A stretch of 64,000 nt of DNA, taken from contig CAWFEX010000013.1 of the NCBI GenBank assembly GCA_963814955.1, forward strand, positions 372,001 through 436,000, given 5' to 3'. The position numbers and the translations under genes were made by a program. This DNA comes from DATCJA01 sp963814955 (GTDB lineage: Bacteria > Acidobacteriota > Vicinamibacteria > Vicinamibacterales > UBA2999). Of the stretch, positions 45,596 through 54,529 are shown one piece after another; position 1 is the stretch's first letter, and each line of letters begins with the position of its first letter. The notes under the pieces were generated by a model, which worked only from the letters and a program-made list of their open reading frames with translations, had not been told where the DNA came from and searched no databases.

Positions 45596-46846
45596 GTCCG
45601 CAGTCGAAACCACGAAGGGCACGAAGGAATTCAATCGGTTCCGCGTCCGGCTAAAGCCGGACACTACGTCTGACGTCTGAGGCGCGCCACTCCGATCGAA
45701 CACCGCGGGGAAATGGTCGTCACGCACCTGCCGCCCGGCGGCATGCGCTCCGACGCGCGCCAGCTCCGCGACGTTCGACGGGTTGTCCATCGCGCGCAGA
45801 GCGTCGGCCTGCGCATCGGTCACCGTCATGCCCAGCTCCCGTTCGAGCCACGCCGGTTCGAGGACGGCGTTGTAGCGCAGGTAGGTCATCCACTTGCTTC
45901 CGCCGAGCGCGTCGTCGCGGAGATCGCCGATCTCGCGGTTGATGGTCCACGGCGCGGCCGATCGTCCGAGCCACTGCATCATGGTCTGAACCAGGCCGTC
46001 GCAGTCGTTCATCAATGCGGCGAGCGACCGTGCCGCCTGTTCGAGCGCCGACATGCCGGTCACGGCGTCAGCCGTCAACGGGGTTGCGCCTGATCCAGTG
46101 CCCACGGACACGAAAAGCAGGTTGTCCACGCCGGCCGGCCACTCGAATCCGTACCCTTTCAGCGTCGCGAGCAGCAGCAGCTGCAGCGATGGGTTGTTGA
46201 AGGGGCTGACCCCGCCATCCACGAACGCGCCGTCAACGAACGCCGAATCCTTGACCGCCACGCTGAGCCGCTCGGGCTCGAAGTAGTGAGGGGCGGCAGT
46301 GCTTGCACGAACGACCTGCCAGAGCGGGAAGTGCTTGTTGGCGATGCCGGTGCCGCCGGCCCGCTCGTTGTAGTACCGGCCGCGCGGATTGTTGTGCAGA
46401 GGCCAGGGGCTCCCGGTGTCGAGCCGCTTGGTCATTACCATCAGACCGGTCTGGAGTCGAGCGCTGCCGAGCGTTTCGTCCCCGAATTGTTGCTTCAATG
46501 CGGTCACGAGAGGCAGCCGCGCGAACTTCGGCACGAAGACGCCGAATCGATACGGTGGCTTTTCGAAGACCGTGTTCGCCAGGGCTCCGTAGAGCTCCTG
46601 GAGCCGCGATACGCGAAATCCGAGCGCGAGTCCGGCAGCAATGATCGACCCGGTAGACGTGCCGCCGATCAGATCGAAATAGTCGGCCAGGCAGAAGGTG
46701 TCGGGTGTGGGCGAGCGTTTGCGCAGGAGGGCCTCGATCCGCGCCAGATATTCGAGGGTGAGGACTCCACGGATGCCGCCCCCGTCGAGCGCAAGTATCC
46801 GTTTAGGTCCCTTGGCCGTCAGCCGTTCTTCGAGCGTAGTCGTCAT
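45500..46846 (-). CDS. Patatin-like phospholipase
   Basis: The ATG at 46846 gives a cytoplasmic protein. Oxyanion hole DGGGIRG (residues 20-26), nucleophile GTSTGS (Ser near 66) and catalytic Asp in DGGVSPFNNP near 215 are all intact. Core family homology ends near HFPAVFD; after that the frame runs through a REP (TSDVVSGFSRT) and on into sequence antisense to the dihaem cytochrome gene before stopping, so the last 60 residues are an acquired tail. Patatins cleave acyl chains from phospholipids and are also effectors in CBASS-type immunity. It could supply fatty acids to the oxidising enzymes nearby. Confidence 0.88.
   Translation of the reverse strand: MTTTLEERLTAKGPKRILALDGGGIRGVLTLEYLARIEALLRKRSPTPDTFCLADYFDLIGGTSTGSIIAAGLALGFRVSRLQELYGALANTVFEKPPYRFGVFVPKFARLPLVTALKQQFGDETLGSARLQTGLMVMTKRLDTGSPWPLHNNPRGRYYNERAGGTGIANKHFPLWQVVRASTAAPHYFEPERLSVAVKDSAFVDGAFVDGGVSPFNNPSLQLLLLATLKGYGFEWPAGVDNLLFVSVGTGSGATPLTADAVTGMSALEQAARSLAALMNDCDGLVQTMMQWLGRSAAPWTINREIGDLRDDALGGSKWMTYLRYNAVLEPAWLERELGMTVTDAQADALRAMDNPSNVAELARVGAHAAGRQVRDDHFPAVFDRSGAPQTSDVVSGFSRTRNRLNSFVPFVVSTADLHRLQILDKRALACGRQRRAVGVSGVAVARQ
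45645..45668. repeat. REP inside the 3' part of the patatin frame
   Basis: On the minus strand, GTAG + TGTCCGGCT stem around TTTA. It is translated as VVSGFSRT in the patatin frame, as in receptor copy 1. Confidence 0.85.
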
Positions 46847-46954
46847 CGCGCGTTGCCGCCGCACGGCAGAATCACGACGGCGACGACCAAAGGTCTTTCC
46901 GGCCCCGCTCCGCCGGGCGGCAACAGCTGTGGTGTGGTCGAACGTCGGGTCGCG

Positions 46955-47167
46955 TTAGTGGACGACCTCACCGTTGACGACGTCGTCGTCCATGGGATCG
47001 AGATGCGGGATGTCCAGCGCGCGTACGGCCTCGATAGCTAACGCGAACGTCTGGTCGGTATCGCACTTCGCGTTGGACTCGCGCAGCCGCTGTCGTGCGG
47101 CGCGCAACGCGCGCAGCACCTGTGCGCGGTCGAATCGCTGGCCCTGACAGTGGTCACAGAAACTCAT
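46955..47167 (-). CDS. Small cysteine-containing protein, unknown
   Basis: 70 residues beginning MSFCDHCQGQRFDRAQVLRA, followed by a helical RAARQRLRESNAKCD and an acidic end. The CDHC pair may bind metal. AAGGAG lies 12 bases upstream, somewhat far. It is the first gene before the patatin gene (gap 108 bp) on the same strand. Coding status is likely but not certain. Confidence 0.5.
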   Translation of the reverse strand: MSFCDHCQGQRFDRAQVLRALRAARQRLRESNAKCDTDQTFALAIEAVRALDIPHLDPMDDDVVNGEVVH

Positions 47168-47269
47168 CGGCGTCGGTGGCTCCTTCCGAACGGTTCTCTT
47201 CCATGTTCTATCAGATCGAACGTTCCTTCACAACGGAGTCTACCTTCACAGTAAACTCCAGCCCTCCAC

Positions 47270-48531
47270 GTGTATCGTCCAGAAATCGAGACCGCGGCGC
47301 CCGAGACGATCCGCGACGCCCAGCTCGCGAGGTTGAACAGCCTGCTTTCGCTGATTCTGCCTCGCAACCGGTTTTACGCGCGGCGCCTCGGGACGGTTCG
47401 CCCCCTGTCTCGTGGCCGGAGTTTCAACGGCTTCCGTTCACGACGAAGGCCGATCTCGTCGCCGACCAGGAGCAGTCGCCGCCGCTCGGTACGGTCGCCA
47501 CCTATTCAGCTGGCGAGTACACCGCATATCACCAGACGTCGGGGACGAGCGGCCGGCCGCTCGTGGTGCTCGACACGCCGGAAAGCTGGGAGTGGTGGGC
47601 TGAGTGCTGGCAGTATGTGTATGCCTCGGCCGGTGTTCATCCGCGCGATCGGATCTTCTTTGCGTTCTCGTTCGGCCCTTTCATCGGCTTCTGGAGCGCC
47701 CACGCGGGCGCCCGGCGGCTCGGTGCGTTGACGATTCCGGGCGGCGGCCTCGACTCGAAGGGGCGCTTACAACTCTTGAGGAGCACCGAATCGACGGTTC
47801 TGGTTTGCACGCCGACCTACGCGCTGCGGCTGGCCGAGGTGGCGGAACGAGAGGGCATTCCGATTCGCGACAGCGCGGTGCGTGTGACGATTCACGCGGG
47901 CGAGCCGGGCGCCTCGATTCCCGCGGTCCGCAACCGGATCGAGGAGGCGTGGGGCGCACGTGTGTTCGATCATACTGGCGGTACCGAGGTAGGGGCGTAC
48001 GGATTTTCGTGCCCCGCTGGCGAGGGCGTTCACGTCAACGAAGCGGAGTTCATCGCCGAGATTCTGGAGCCATCCAGCGATCGTCCGTGTGTTGAAGGAG
48101 AACGGGGCGAGCTGGTCATCACGAACCTGGGCCGTGCGGGATGGCCGGCAATCCGCTATCGCACCGGTGACGTCGTCGTCGTGGGAAATCGATCGTGCGA
48201 ATGCGGCAGGACGTTTCTGCGTCTGCCGGGTGGCGTCGTCGGACGAACCGACGACCTCATGGTGGTCAAAGGCGTCAATGTGTATCCCTCCGCTATCGAG
48301 GCCATTGTTCGCACATTCGAGGTGGACGAGTTCCGCATCGTGCGCACGCGCGCGGGATCCTTGGAGGAGCTCACGATCGAGGTTGAAGCGAGCGGTGCTG
48401 TTGCCGAGAGGCTCGCAATTGCACTGCGCGAACGGCTGGCCGTCCGGATCGCCACCCGCGCTGTTCCCGCCGGCTCATTACCGCGGTGGGAGCTGAAAGC
48501 CAAACGACTCGTTGATCTACGGTCGGTATAA
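47270..48531 (+). pseudogene. Phenylacetate-CoA ligase-like adenylating enzyme, one frameshift
   Basis: The GTG at 47270 starts YRPEIETAAPETIRDAQLAR and NRFYARRLG; near 47395 the frame must shift, after which the second frame continues with PFTTKADLVADQEQ, the ATP-binding loop TSGTSGRPLVVLDT, FDHTGGTEVGAYGFSC, YRTGDVVVV and DDLMVVKGVNVYPSAIE. About 420 residues when corrected, the size of phenylacetate-CoA ligase relatives that activate aryl or acyl acids with ATP. The substrate is unknown; a fatty or aromatic acid from the neighbouring lipid enzymes would fit. Confidence 0.75.
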
Positions 48532-48548
48532 TCGAGTCCGGTATTGTC

Positions 48549-48594
48549 GCCGGGTCCGGCGCTCGCGAGATCTCGATTCGCGCCGGAACCCGGC
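48549..48594. repeat. GCCGGGTCCGGCGC hairpin repeat
   Basis: Stem GCCGGGTCCGGCGC / GCGCCGGAACCCGGC between two plus-strand genes; same plan as 17984 and 21203. A terminator role is possible. Confidence 0.65.
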
Positions 48595-48622
48595 CCACAA
48601 CAGGTCTGGACGTGGAGGGTTT

Positions 48623-50239
48623 ATGGGGCATGTTCCGCGGACCGCGGCGTTGCTGCTAGGAGTGCTCCTGTGCTGCGTCTCAGTCGGCGCGCAGCAGCAG
48701 AGCAGTGCGGGTAACGGCACGCTGGAGGCGTACAAGAACGACGCAGCGGCCAGCGTCGACTCCATGGCGAAGATGGCCCAGGAAATGGTGGACTCCGTCT
48801 TCAGCTTCTCCGAGCTCGCGCATCAGGAGTTCGAGACGTCCCGTTACCTGACGGCCATTCTCGAGAAGAACGGCTTCGCCGTGCGGCGCGGTGTCGCCGG
48901 CATGCAGACCGCCTGGGTGGCGACGTGGGGATCGGGGAAGCCTGTCATTGCGCTCGGGTCGGATATCGACGGCATTCCGCAGGCATCCCAGAAGCCGGGC
49001 GTGCCATATCGAGAGCCGTTAATCTCTGGAGCACCGGGACACGGTGAGGGACACAACAGCGGTGTACCGATGAACATCGTCGCAGCGCTTGCCGTGAAGA
49101 AAATCATGGAACGCGAGCGGCTGCCGGGAACGCTGATGTTGTGGCCCGGCGTCGCCGAGGAGCTGCTTGCCGCCAAAGCCTGGTTCGTCCGTGAAGGACT
49201 CTTCAAGGACGTTGATGTGACGCTCTTCGCGCACGTCGGCAGCAACATGAGCGTGTCGTGGGGCTCGGCAGATTCCAACGGCCTGGTGTCGATCGAGTAC
49301 ACCTTCGACGGCGAAAGCGCGCACAGCGCCGGTGCGCCCTGGCGCGGCCGAAGCGCGCTCGATGCCGTTGAGCTGATGAATGCGGGGTGGAACTATCGGC
49401 GCGAACATCTGCGTCTTCAGCAGCGCTCGCATTACGTCATTACAGAAGGTGGCGATCAGCCGAATGTCGTGCCGTCGAGAGCGACCGTCTGGTACTTCTT
49501 TCGCGAAACCGATTACGCGCGCATCAAGGAGATGTGGGACATCGGCGACAAGATCGCGCAGGGCGCCGCCTTGATGACGGGGACGCAGTGGACGTCGCGG
49601 ATCGTCGGCGCTGCCTGGCCGCGCCACTTCAACAAGCCTGTGGCCGACGCGATGTTCACCAACATTCAGCGCGTCGGGCTTCCGAAGTGGTCGGACGACG
49701 ACCAGGCGTTCGCGAGGGCGGTGCAGAAGGAAATCGGCGCTCCTGCCGAGACAGGGCTCGCGGAGGAGCTCGCGAGGCTCGGTGAGCCCGTGAAAGACGA
49801 GGATAAGCGTGGCGGAGGCTCCGACGACATCGGCGACGTGTCGTGGACCGTGCCCACGGTGACGCTGGGTTACCCGTCCAACATCCCCGGCCTTCCGGGA
49901 CACAACTGGGCGAACGCCATTGCCATGGCCACGCCAATCGCGCACAAGGGCGTTGTTGCCGGCGCCAAAGTCCAGGCGATGACCATGCTCGATCTTCTTC
50001 TGCGTCCGGAGTTGGTGAAGAGCGCGTGGGATTACTTTACGGACGTCCAGACAAAGGACGTGAAGTACACGCCCTTCATTGCAGCCGATACGCCGCCGCC
50101 GACCTGGATCAACAAGGAAACGATGGAGCGGTACCGGCCAGAGCTGAAGAAGTTCTATTACGACCCCTCGCGGTACCGAACCTACCTGGAGCAGCTGGGC
50201 GTTACCTACCCGATGTTGCGAAAAACCGATTCACAGTAG
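48623..50239 (+). CDS. Secreted M20-type amidohydrolase (AbgB-like)
   Basis: The ATG at 48623 follows GTGGAGGG and starts a signal peptide ending near VGAQ. 538 residues. Metal-binding regions of M20 peptidases are visible: ALGSDIDGIPQASQ, the GHGEGHNSGVPM zinc loop, VAEELLAAKAWF, FDGESAHSAGAPWRGRSALD (lid/dimerisation), and GLPGHNWANAI near the end. Closest to the p-aminobenzoyl-glutamate hydrolase AbgB group; it may cleave amides or small peptides in the periplasm. Its TAG stop is the TAG of the GTAG head of the following REP. Confidence 0.85.
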   Translation: MGHVPRTAALLLGVLLCCVSVGAQQQSSAGNGTLEAYKNDAAASVDSMAKMAQEMVDSVFSFSELAHQEFETSRYLTAILEKNGFAVRRGVAGMQTAWVATWGSGKPVIALGSDIDGIPQASQKPGVPYREPLISGAPGHGEGHNSGVPMNIVAALAVKKIMERERLPGTLMLWPGVAEELLAAKAWFVREGLFKDVDVTLFAHVGSNMSVSWGSADSNGLVSIEYTFDGESAHSAGAPWRGRSALDAVELMNAGWNYRREHLRLQQRSHYVITEGGDQPNVVPSRATVWYFFRETDYARIKEMWDIGDKIAQGAALMTGTQWTSRIVGAAWPRHFNKPVADAMFTNIQRVGLPKWSDDDQAFARAVQKEIGAPAETGLAEELARLGEPVKDEDKRGGGSDDIGDVSWTVPTVTLGYPSNIPGLPGHNWANAIAMATPIAHKGVVAGAKVQAMTMLDLLLRPELVKSAWDYFTDVQTKDVKYTPFIAADTPPPTWINKETMERYRPELKKFYYDPSRYRTYLEQLGVTYPMLRKTDSQ

Positions 50240-50308
50240 GAGCCGACCTTCAGGTCGGCCCTGCGCGTGTTCAGGTCGGCCCTGCGGCGTGTTCAGGTCG
50301 GTTCCTAC
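50236..50308. repeat. BIME bridging two stop codons, GCCGACCT stem
   Basis: Starts GTAGGAGCCGACC and ends GGTCGGTTCCTAC, i.e. GTAG heads on both strands, with internal TTCAGGTCGGCCCTGCG units repeated. The plus-strand gene and the minus-strand gene both take their TAG stop from it. Confidence 0.85.
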
Positions 50309-52413
50309 CGGGCAAGCGGATGAGGACGAAGCTGGAAGTGGGCCGCCTTCGGGCTGTTCGCGGTGCCCCCCTCGAGGTGAAACATCGTCCGAGTGCCCGA
50401 GGTGGACCACAGTCCCTTGCCCTTCCAGCCTGCGTTTGGATTGTCGATGCGGCCGTCGACGTTCTTCGGGAAAAAGCCGCTCGGATAGGGAATGTGGAAA
50501 TTGATGAACGTGCCGTTCACGCGGGCGATGAGCGAATCGTTCAGATTGCCCATCGCAATTGGCACGTCCCGGCCGAGACCAAACGTGTCGAACCAGTCCA
50601 CCCACGTGTAGTAGCTGGCCTCGGCACTGCCGGCGTCTTCGACGTCGCGTAACTGGGGACCGGGCAGACGGTGCAGCGTCCACCCTTCTGCGCAATGCGC
50701 GCCGGTCGCGGCCGGTCCGCGAAGCACCTTGCACTTGCGGCGATCGAAACTGCCGAGGTGCCCGCTCGCAAGTGACACCCAGAACACTCCGTTGCGATCG
50801 ACGTCGCCGCCGCGCGGCCCGAACCCGGGTGCCGGCACGTCGTAAAGCTCTGTAACGGCAGTTTCCGACGGATCTTGTCCCGGCGTCACACGCAGAATGT
50901 GGCCCGGATAGCCGACGACGGTTCCCCATACGGCGCCGTCCGAGGGACTGACGGCCACCGCGTAGATGTTCACTGCGACGCGTTTGTCCTTCGCCGGATC
51001 GACAGCTCCATCGGGCTCGACGTACGGATCGCGGCGGCCGTTGCCGTTCGTATCGAGAACGAACGGCGTCCAGCCCTGCGACCGGACCTCATCGCCCGTC
51101 GCTTCGTACATGCGGCGGTTCAACCACCCAATCACGCCCGGCCCGCCTTCGATGCCGCTGCTGGTCCACAGCGTGTGGTTTGCGTCGCTTGCAAAGTTCA
51201 GATGATGTGTCGGGAAGCACGTGCTGACGAGCGTGAATGCACCAGTGGCCGGGTTGTACATCGACAAGTGACGGTTCGACTGCTGGAGGGGAAACGCTTT
51301 CGCCGACGGATGATCGGATCCTTGCTTGCAGAACGCTGGATTGTCGGCCGGACGGATGCGCGAGGTGAACCACACCCGCCCGCGCTCGTCCATCATAGGA
51401 TTGTGTGCGAGCGTCCTGCTGTCCCAGATAGGCTCGGGACCCCAGTGTGCGGAAGGTCCGAACGGATTGCTCCTGGAGGATGGCGTCTGCGGATCGCGAA
51501 CCGGGTGCGTGACCTCGGTGACCGTGTGCGCGATGGGTTCCAGCACTGGAAGAAGATCGGTGCTGTCCTCAGTTGACGCGTACACCTTGCCATTCGGGTT
51601 GACCCGCGGATTACGCCGATCCGTGGACATGGCGTCGTGCAGATATGCCGTGGGGCGGCTCCAGTCCCACAGCGTGATCACCAGATTGCGTTCGATGCCT
51701 CGCGGTCGTTCGGGCCTTGCAAACGGCAGTTCGCCGCCCGCGATACGGTCGGTCCAGTCGGCAAACAGCGCGAGAGCCCGGTCGCTGTCGAGCCGGTTGA
51801 TATCGCGCGCCATCAGCGCACGGGCGCCACCTGCCTGCAGCCGGCGTGACCAGGCCTCGACAGATGTGCCGGACATGCGGAATATTTCCGGGATCGTTCG
51901 CATCCCTCGGGTCCCCAGTGCGTGGCACGACTGGCAGGCCCCGGTCTTGATGATGTTCAGCCAGGCACCCTGGCTCGTGACTTTCGAAAGCGGGAATTCC
52001 GGTTTCGCCGGCACCCTCAGCATCGAGAACCAGTAGAGCGCCGGATAGTATTCGGCGGCCGCCGAAGGCGATGGAGCCGCGACCGCCATCAAGTCCAGCG
52101 TCTGGCCGGGCTTTGCCTGCGCCCGCGGTGAGTCGATGAGGCCGTATCCGCGCACCCAGACGTTGTAGGTGGCACGAGGGAGGTCGGGAACGAGGTAGCG
52201 CCCCTGGTCGTCAGTGACGACAATCTTCGCGAACCGGGTGGGCAGGTCCGTTGTTTCGGCGATGACCCATACTCCCGCTTCCGGGCCGCTCGAACCCCTG
52301 ACGACTCCGCCGATGTCGTCGGCATCGGTGGCGACGATCGGGGCCGCTGATCGCTGTCCCGCCACGTCGATGGCGGCCGCAAGCATGAGAAGAGCGATGG
52401 CGGCGCGCTTCAT
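50305..52413 (-). CDS. Secreted carboxypeptidase-regulatory-like protein with haem motif and propeller-like repeats
   Basis: 702 residues. Signal peptide 1-20; regulatory-like beta-sandwich about 30-105 (IGGVVRGSSGPEAGVWVIAE, ARYLVPDLP-type strand); single haem motif CQSCHALGTRG near residue 163 with following helices; then a propeller-like region (RVWFTSRIRPADNP, HTLWTSSGIEGG, GAVWGTVVGYPGHILRV, GVFWVSLASGHLGSFDRRK). A common acidobacterial secreted type of unknown function, perhaps linked to redox-active substrate binding. Convergent with the amidohydrolase gene and divergent from an MFS exporter. Confidence 0.75.
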   Translation of the reverse strand: MKRAAIALLMLAAAIDVAGQRSAAPIVATDADDIGGVVRGSSGPEAGVWVIAETTDLPTRFAKIVVTDDQGRYLVPDLPRATYNVWVRGYGLIDSPRAQAKPGQTLDLMAVAAPSPSAAAEYYPALYWFSMLRVPAKPEFPLSKVTSQGAWLNIIKTGACQSCHALGTRGMRTIPEIFRMSGTSVEAWSRRLQAGGARALMARDINRLDSDRALALFADWTDRIAGGELPFARPERPRGIERNLVITLWDWSRPTAYLHDAMSTDRRNPRVNPNGKVYASTEDSTDLLPVLEPIAHTVTEVTHPVRDPQTPSSRSNPFGPSAHWGPEPIWDSRTLAHNPMMDERGRVWFTSRIRPADNPAFCKQGSDHPSAKAFPLQQSNRHLSMYNPATGAFTLVSTCFPTHHLNFASDANHTLWTSSGIEGGPGVIGWLNRRMYEATGDEVRSQGWTPFVLDTNGNGRRDPYVEPDGAVDPAKDKRVAVNIYAVAVSPSDGAVWGTVVGYPGHILRVTPGQDPSETAVTELYDVPAPGFGPRGGDVDRNGVFWVSLASGHLGSFDRRKCKVLRGPAATGAHCAEGWTLHRLPGPQLRDVEDAGSAEASYYTWVDWFDTFGLGRDVPIAMGNLNDSLIARVNGTFINFHIPYPSGFFPKNVDGRIDNPNAGWKGKGLWSTSGTRTMFHLEGGTANSPKAAHFQLRPHPLAR

Positions 52414-52465
52414 CCGGCGCCAAGAATATCAGGAGTGCGAAGCACGATAAACTGCTGAAGTTCAG

Positions 52466-53746
52466 ATGACGACGCACCCGGTTCCGTCTCCTCCGCGCTT
52501 TGCCGCCCTGCGAGTTGCACCGTACCGCCGCTACTTCCTTCTCAGCCAGATGTCGATGATGGCCGACAACATCGAGCACGTCATCAGCTACTGGGTGATG
52601 TTTCAGGCGTTCCACTCGCCGGCGCTCGCCGGGTTCGCGGTGATCAGCCACTGGGTCCCGTTCCTGCTCTTTTCCCTTCACATGGGTGCGCTCGCGGATC
52701 GCTACGACTGCCGCAAGATGATCCAGATCTCTCAGGTGCTGTACGTCGTCGCATCGATCACCTGGGGATTGCTGTTCCTGGCGGGAACGCTCGAGATGTG
52801 GCACGCGGTCGTCATTCTGCTCATTCACGGGGCGGCCGGTGTGATTGCGGCGCCCGCGCAGCAGCTGATCATTCACGACATGGTGCCGCTCGAGCACCTG
52901 CCGAGCGCGATTCGGCTGAACGCCAGCAGCCGGTACCTGTCCATTCTGCTCGGGCCGGCGATTGGCGGCGGGTTGATGCTGCTGCTCGGGCCGGCGTGGG
53001 GGCTGCTTGCGAACGCGCTCATTTATCTGCCGTTCAGCATCTTCCTGTTCCGCGTGCCGTACACGGGGCACACATCGCACGAAGCGGTGCGCAGCACGCG
53101 GCCATTCGGATTTGCGGACGTATGGAACGTGTTCCGGACCGCTCAGGCCGAGTCGCGCATCATGACCATGATCGTGCTGGCCGGCGCCTCGTCGTTCTTC
53201 GTCGGCAACGCGTTTCAGGCGCAGATGCCCGAATACGCGCAATACCTCGGCGCCGACGATACCGGCGCTCAGTACACGATTCTGCTCGCCGCCAATGCCG
53301 CGGGAGCCATCGTTGGCGTCATCCTGCTCGAAAGCGCGACGCTGCTTCAGCCGACGGCGCGCACCGCCATCGTGTGCGCCGCGCTCTGGGCGATTTCGAT
53401 GGGACTGTTTCCAATGACGCAGAATTACGTGGTCGCGGTGGCTCTGCTGGTCGTGGCGGGAGTGTTCAGTATCGCCTTCACCTCGGTCGCGCAGACAGTA
53501 GTGCAGATTCTTGCGCCGGCGCGCGTACGCGGCACGATCGTCGGCTTGTTCAACACGGCGATGCTCGGGCTGCGCGCGGGTGCGGGTGTCACCGTCGGCG
53601 TGGTGGGCGCGTTTACGGGCGTCCGTCTCTCGCTCGAGTTGTCGTCGCTGATGGTGCTTCTCGTGGCGATAGTCCTGTTCGCGCGCGAAGCCAGGAACGG
53701 GGCGCAGGCGGAGCCGTCGCTCGTCACCGACCAGGAGTCGGTGTGA
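52466..53746 (+). CDS. MFS exporter (MFS_3/EntS-like)
   Basis: 426 residues with about 12 membrane helices. The N-terminus FAALRVAPYRRYFLLSQM and loop ALADRYDCRKMIQISQVLYV are typical of the MFS_3 group, which includes the enterobactin exporter EntS. INTERNAL signature PAQQLIIHDMVPLEHLPSAI-type matches (given here as separate parts: PAQQLI, MVPLEHLPSAI) is also family-typical. No siderophore genes are adjacent, so substrate is unknown. Starts 52 bp from the divergent large secreted protein gene. Confidence 0.85.
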   Translation: MTTHPVPSPPRFAALRVAPYRRYFLLSQMSMMADNIEHVISYWVMFQAFHSPALAGFAVISHWVPFLLFSLHMGALADRYDCRKMIQISQVLYVVASITWGLLFLAGTLEMWHAVVILLIHGAAGVIAAPAQQLIIHDMVPLEHLPSAIRLNASSRYLSILLGPAIGGGLMLLLGPAWGLLANALIYLPFSIFLFRVPYTGHTSHEAVRSTRPFGFADVWNVFRTAQAESRIMTMIVLAGASSFFVGNAFQAQMPEYAQYLGADDTGAQYTILLAANAAGAIVGVILLESATLLQPTARTAIVCAALWAISMGLFPMTQNYVVAVALLVVAGVFSIAFTSVAQTVVQILAPARVRGTIVGLFNTAMLGLRAGAGVTVGVVGAFTGVRLSLELSSLMVLLVAIVLFAREARNGAQAEPSLVTDQESV

Positions 53747-53887
53747 TCGTCCTGCGCCCTACACCCTTTGTCCTGTGAACAGGACGCTCGCCAGACAAGA
53801 TCCCGCGGAATTTGGCCAGAATCACCACGCTTCGGACGTGGCACGCGCCGTGAGTTACTTCCATCAGCCCCACTAAGGAGGACGCTG

Positions 53888-54418
53888 ATGGCGCGGTCAT
53901 TTTTTCTGGTTCTCGCGGTGCTGGCCTTGTCGCTGCCGGCAGACGCGGCGGCACAGGGCAAATCGGGCAAGGTGAAAAACGGCAACGGTCCCGCATTCTG
54001 CCGCAGCGGCGCCGGACATCCCGTGCACGGATGGGAGTGGTGCCGTCAGCGCGGCTGGGATGACCGCGGCGTGGTCGCGTCGAACAGAACCCTTCGCCGG
54101 GATCAGATCCGCCAACGCGACCCGTATTTGAGCCGGGATCGCAACTCGCGCGTCAATGACGCCGCGTTTTCCAACGGGTATGCGGACGGCTACGAAAAGG
54201 GTCTGGACGACGCCCGCGACAACCGCAGCTACGATCCGACGCGTCATTCATGGTACCGCTCCGCCGATCGAAACTACGACTCGGACTACGGTTCGCGGGC
54301 GCAGTACGCGAACGGGTATCGCAGTGGTTTCCGCTCCGGATACGAGGAGGGATTTGCCGACGGCGATCGGTACGGCAACCGGAACGATGGTGGCGGCGGC
54401 TTTCCGTGGCCGTTCTAA
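53888..54418 (+). CDS. Secreted basic protein with GYxxGF repeats
   Basis: ATG 53888 after AAGGAGG. 176 residues: signal peptide (ALSLPADAAAQG), a short domain with two cysteines (FCRSGAGHPVHGWEWC) and a C-terminal region of repeated Y-x-x-G-[YF] turns (NGYADGYEKGLDDARD, NGYRSGFRSGYEEGFADG). Such repeats may be extended surface-exposed structures; no function is known. Followed by a good hairpin terminator. Confidence 0.75.
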   Translation: MARSFFLVLAVLALSLPADAAAQGKSGKVKNGNGPAFCRSGAGHPVHGWEWCRQRGWDDRGVVASNRTLRRDQIRQRDPYLSRDRNSRVNDAAFSNGYADGYEKGLDDARDNRSYDPTRHSWYRSADRNYDSDYGSRAQYANGYRSGFRSGYEEGFADGDRYGNRNDGGGGFPWPF

Positions 54419-54424
54419 GAGCGT

Positions 54425-54451
54425 GAGGGCGGCTTTCGGTAAGCCGCCCTC
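54425..54451 (+). terminator. Rho-independent-like terminator hairpin
   Basis: Perfect 11-bp stem GAGGGCGGCTT / AAGCCGCCCTC with a TCGGT loop just after the stop at 54418. The following tract is CTCTC with no long T run, so termination may be weak. Confidence 0.6.
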
Positions 54452-54529
54452 CTCTCATCCATTCAGATCCGTCCGACCGCTCGACCTTCTTTGAGCTGAC
54501 GTACAATTCACGCTCACCTGGAGGCGAGC

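Noticed and set aside
52211..53242. Minus-strand 343-codon frame
   Set aside because: Antisense to the MFS exporter and very rich in Arg, Glu and His; no homology pattern.
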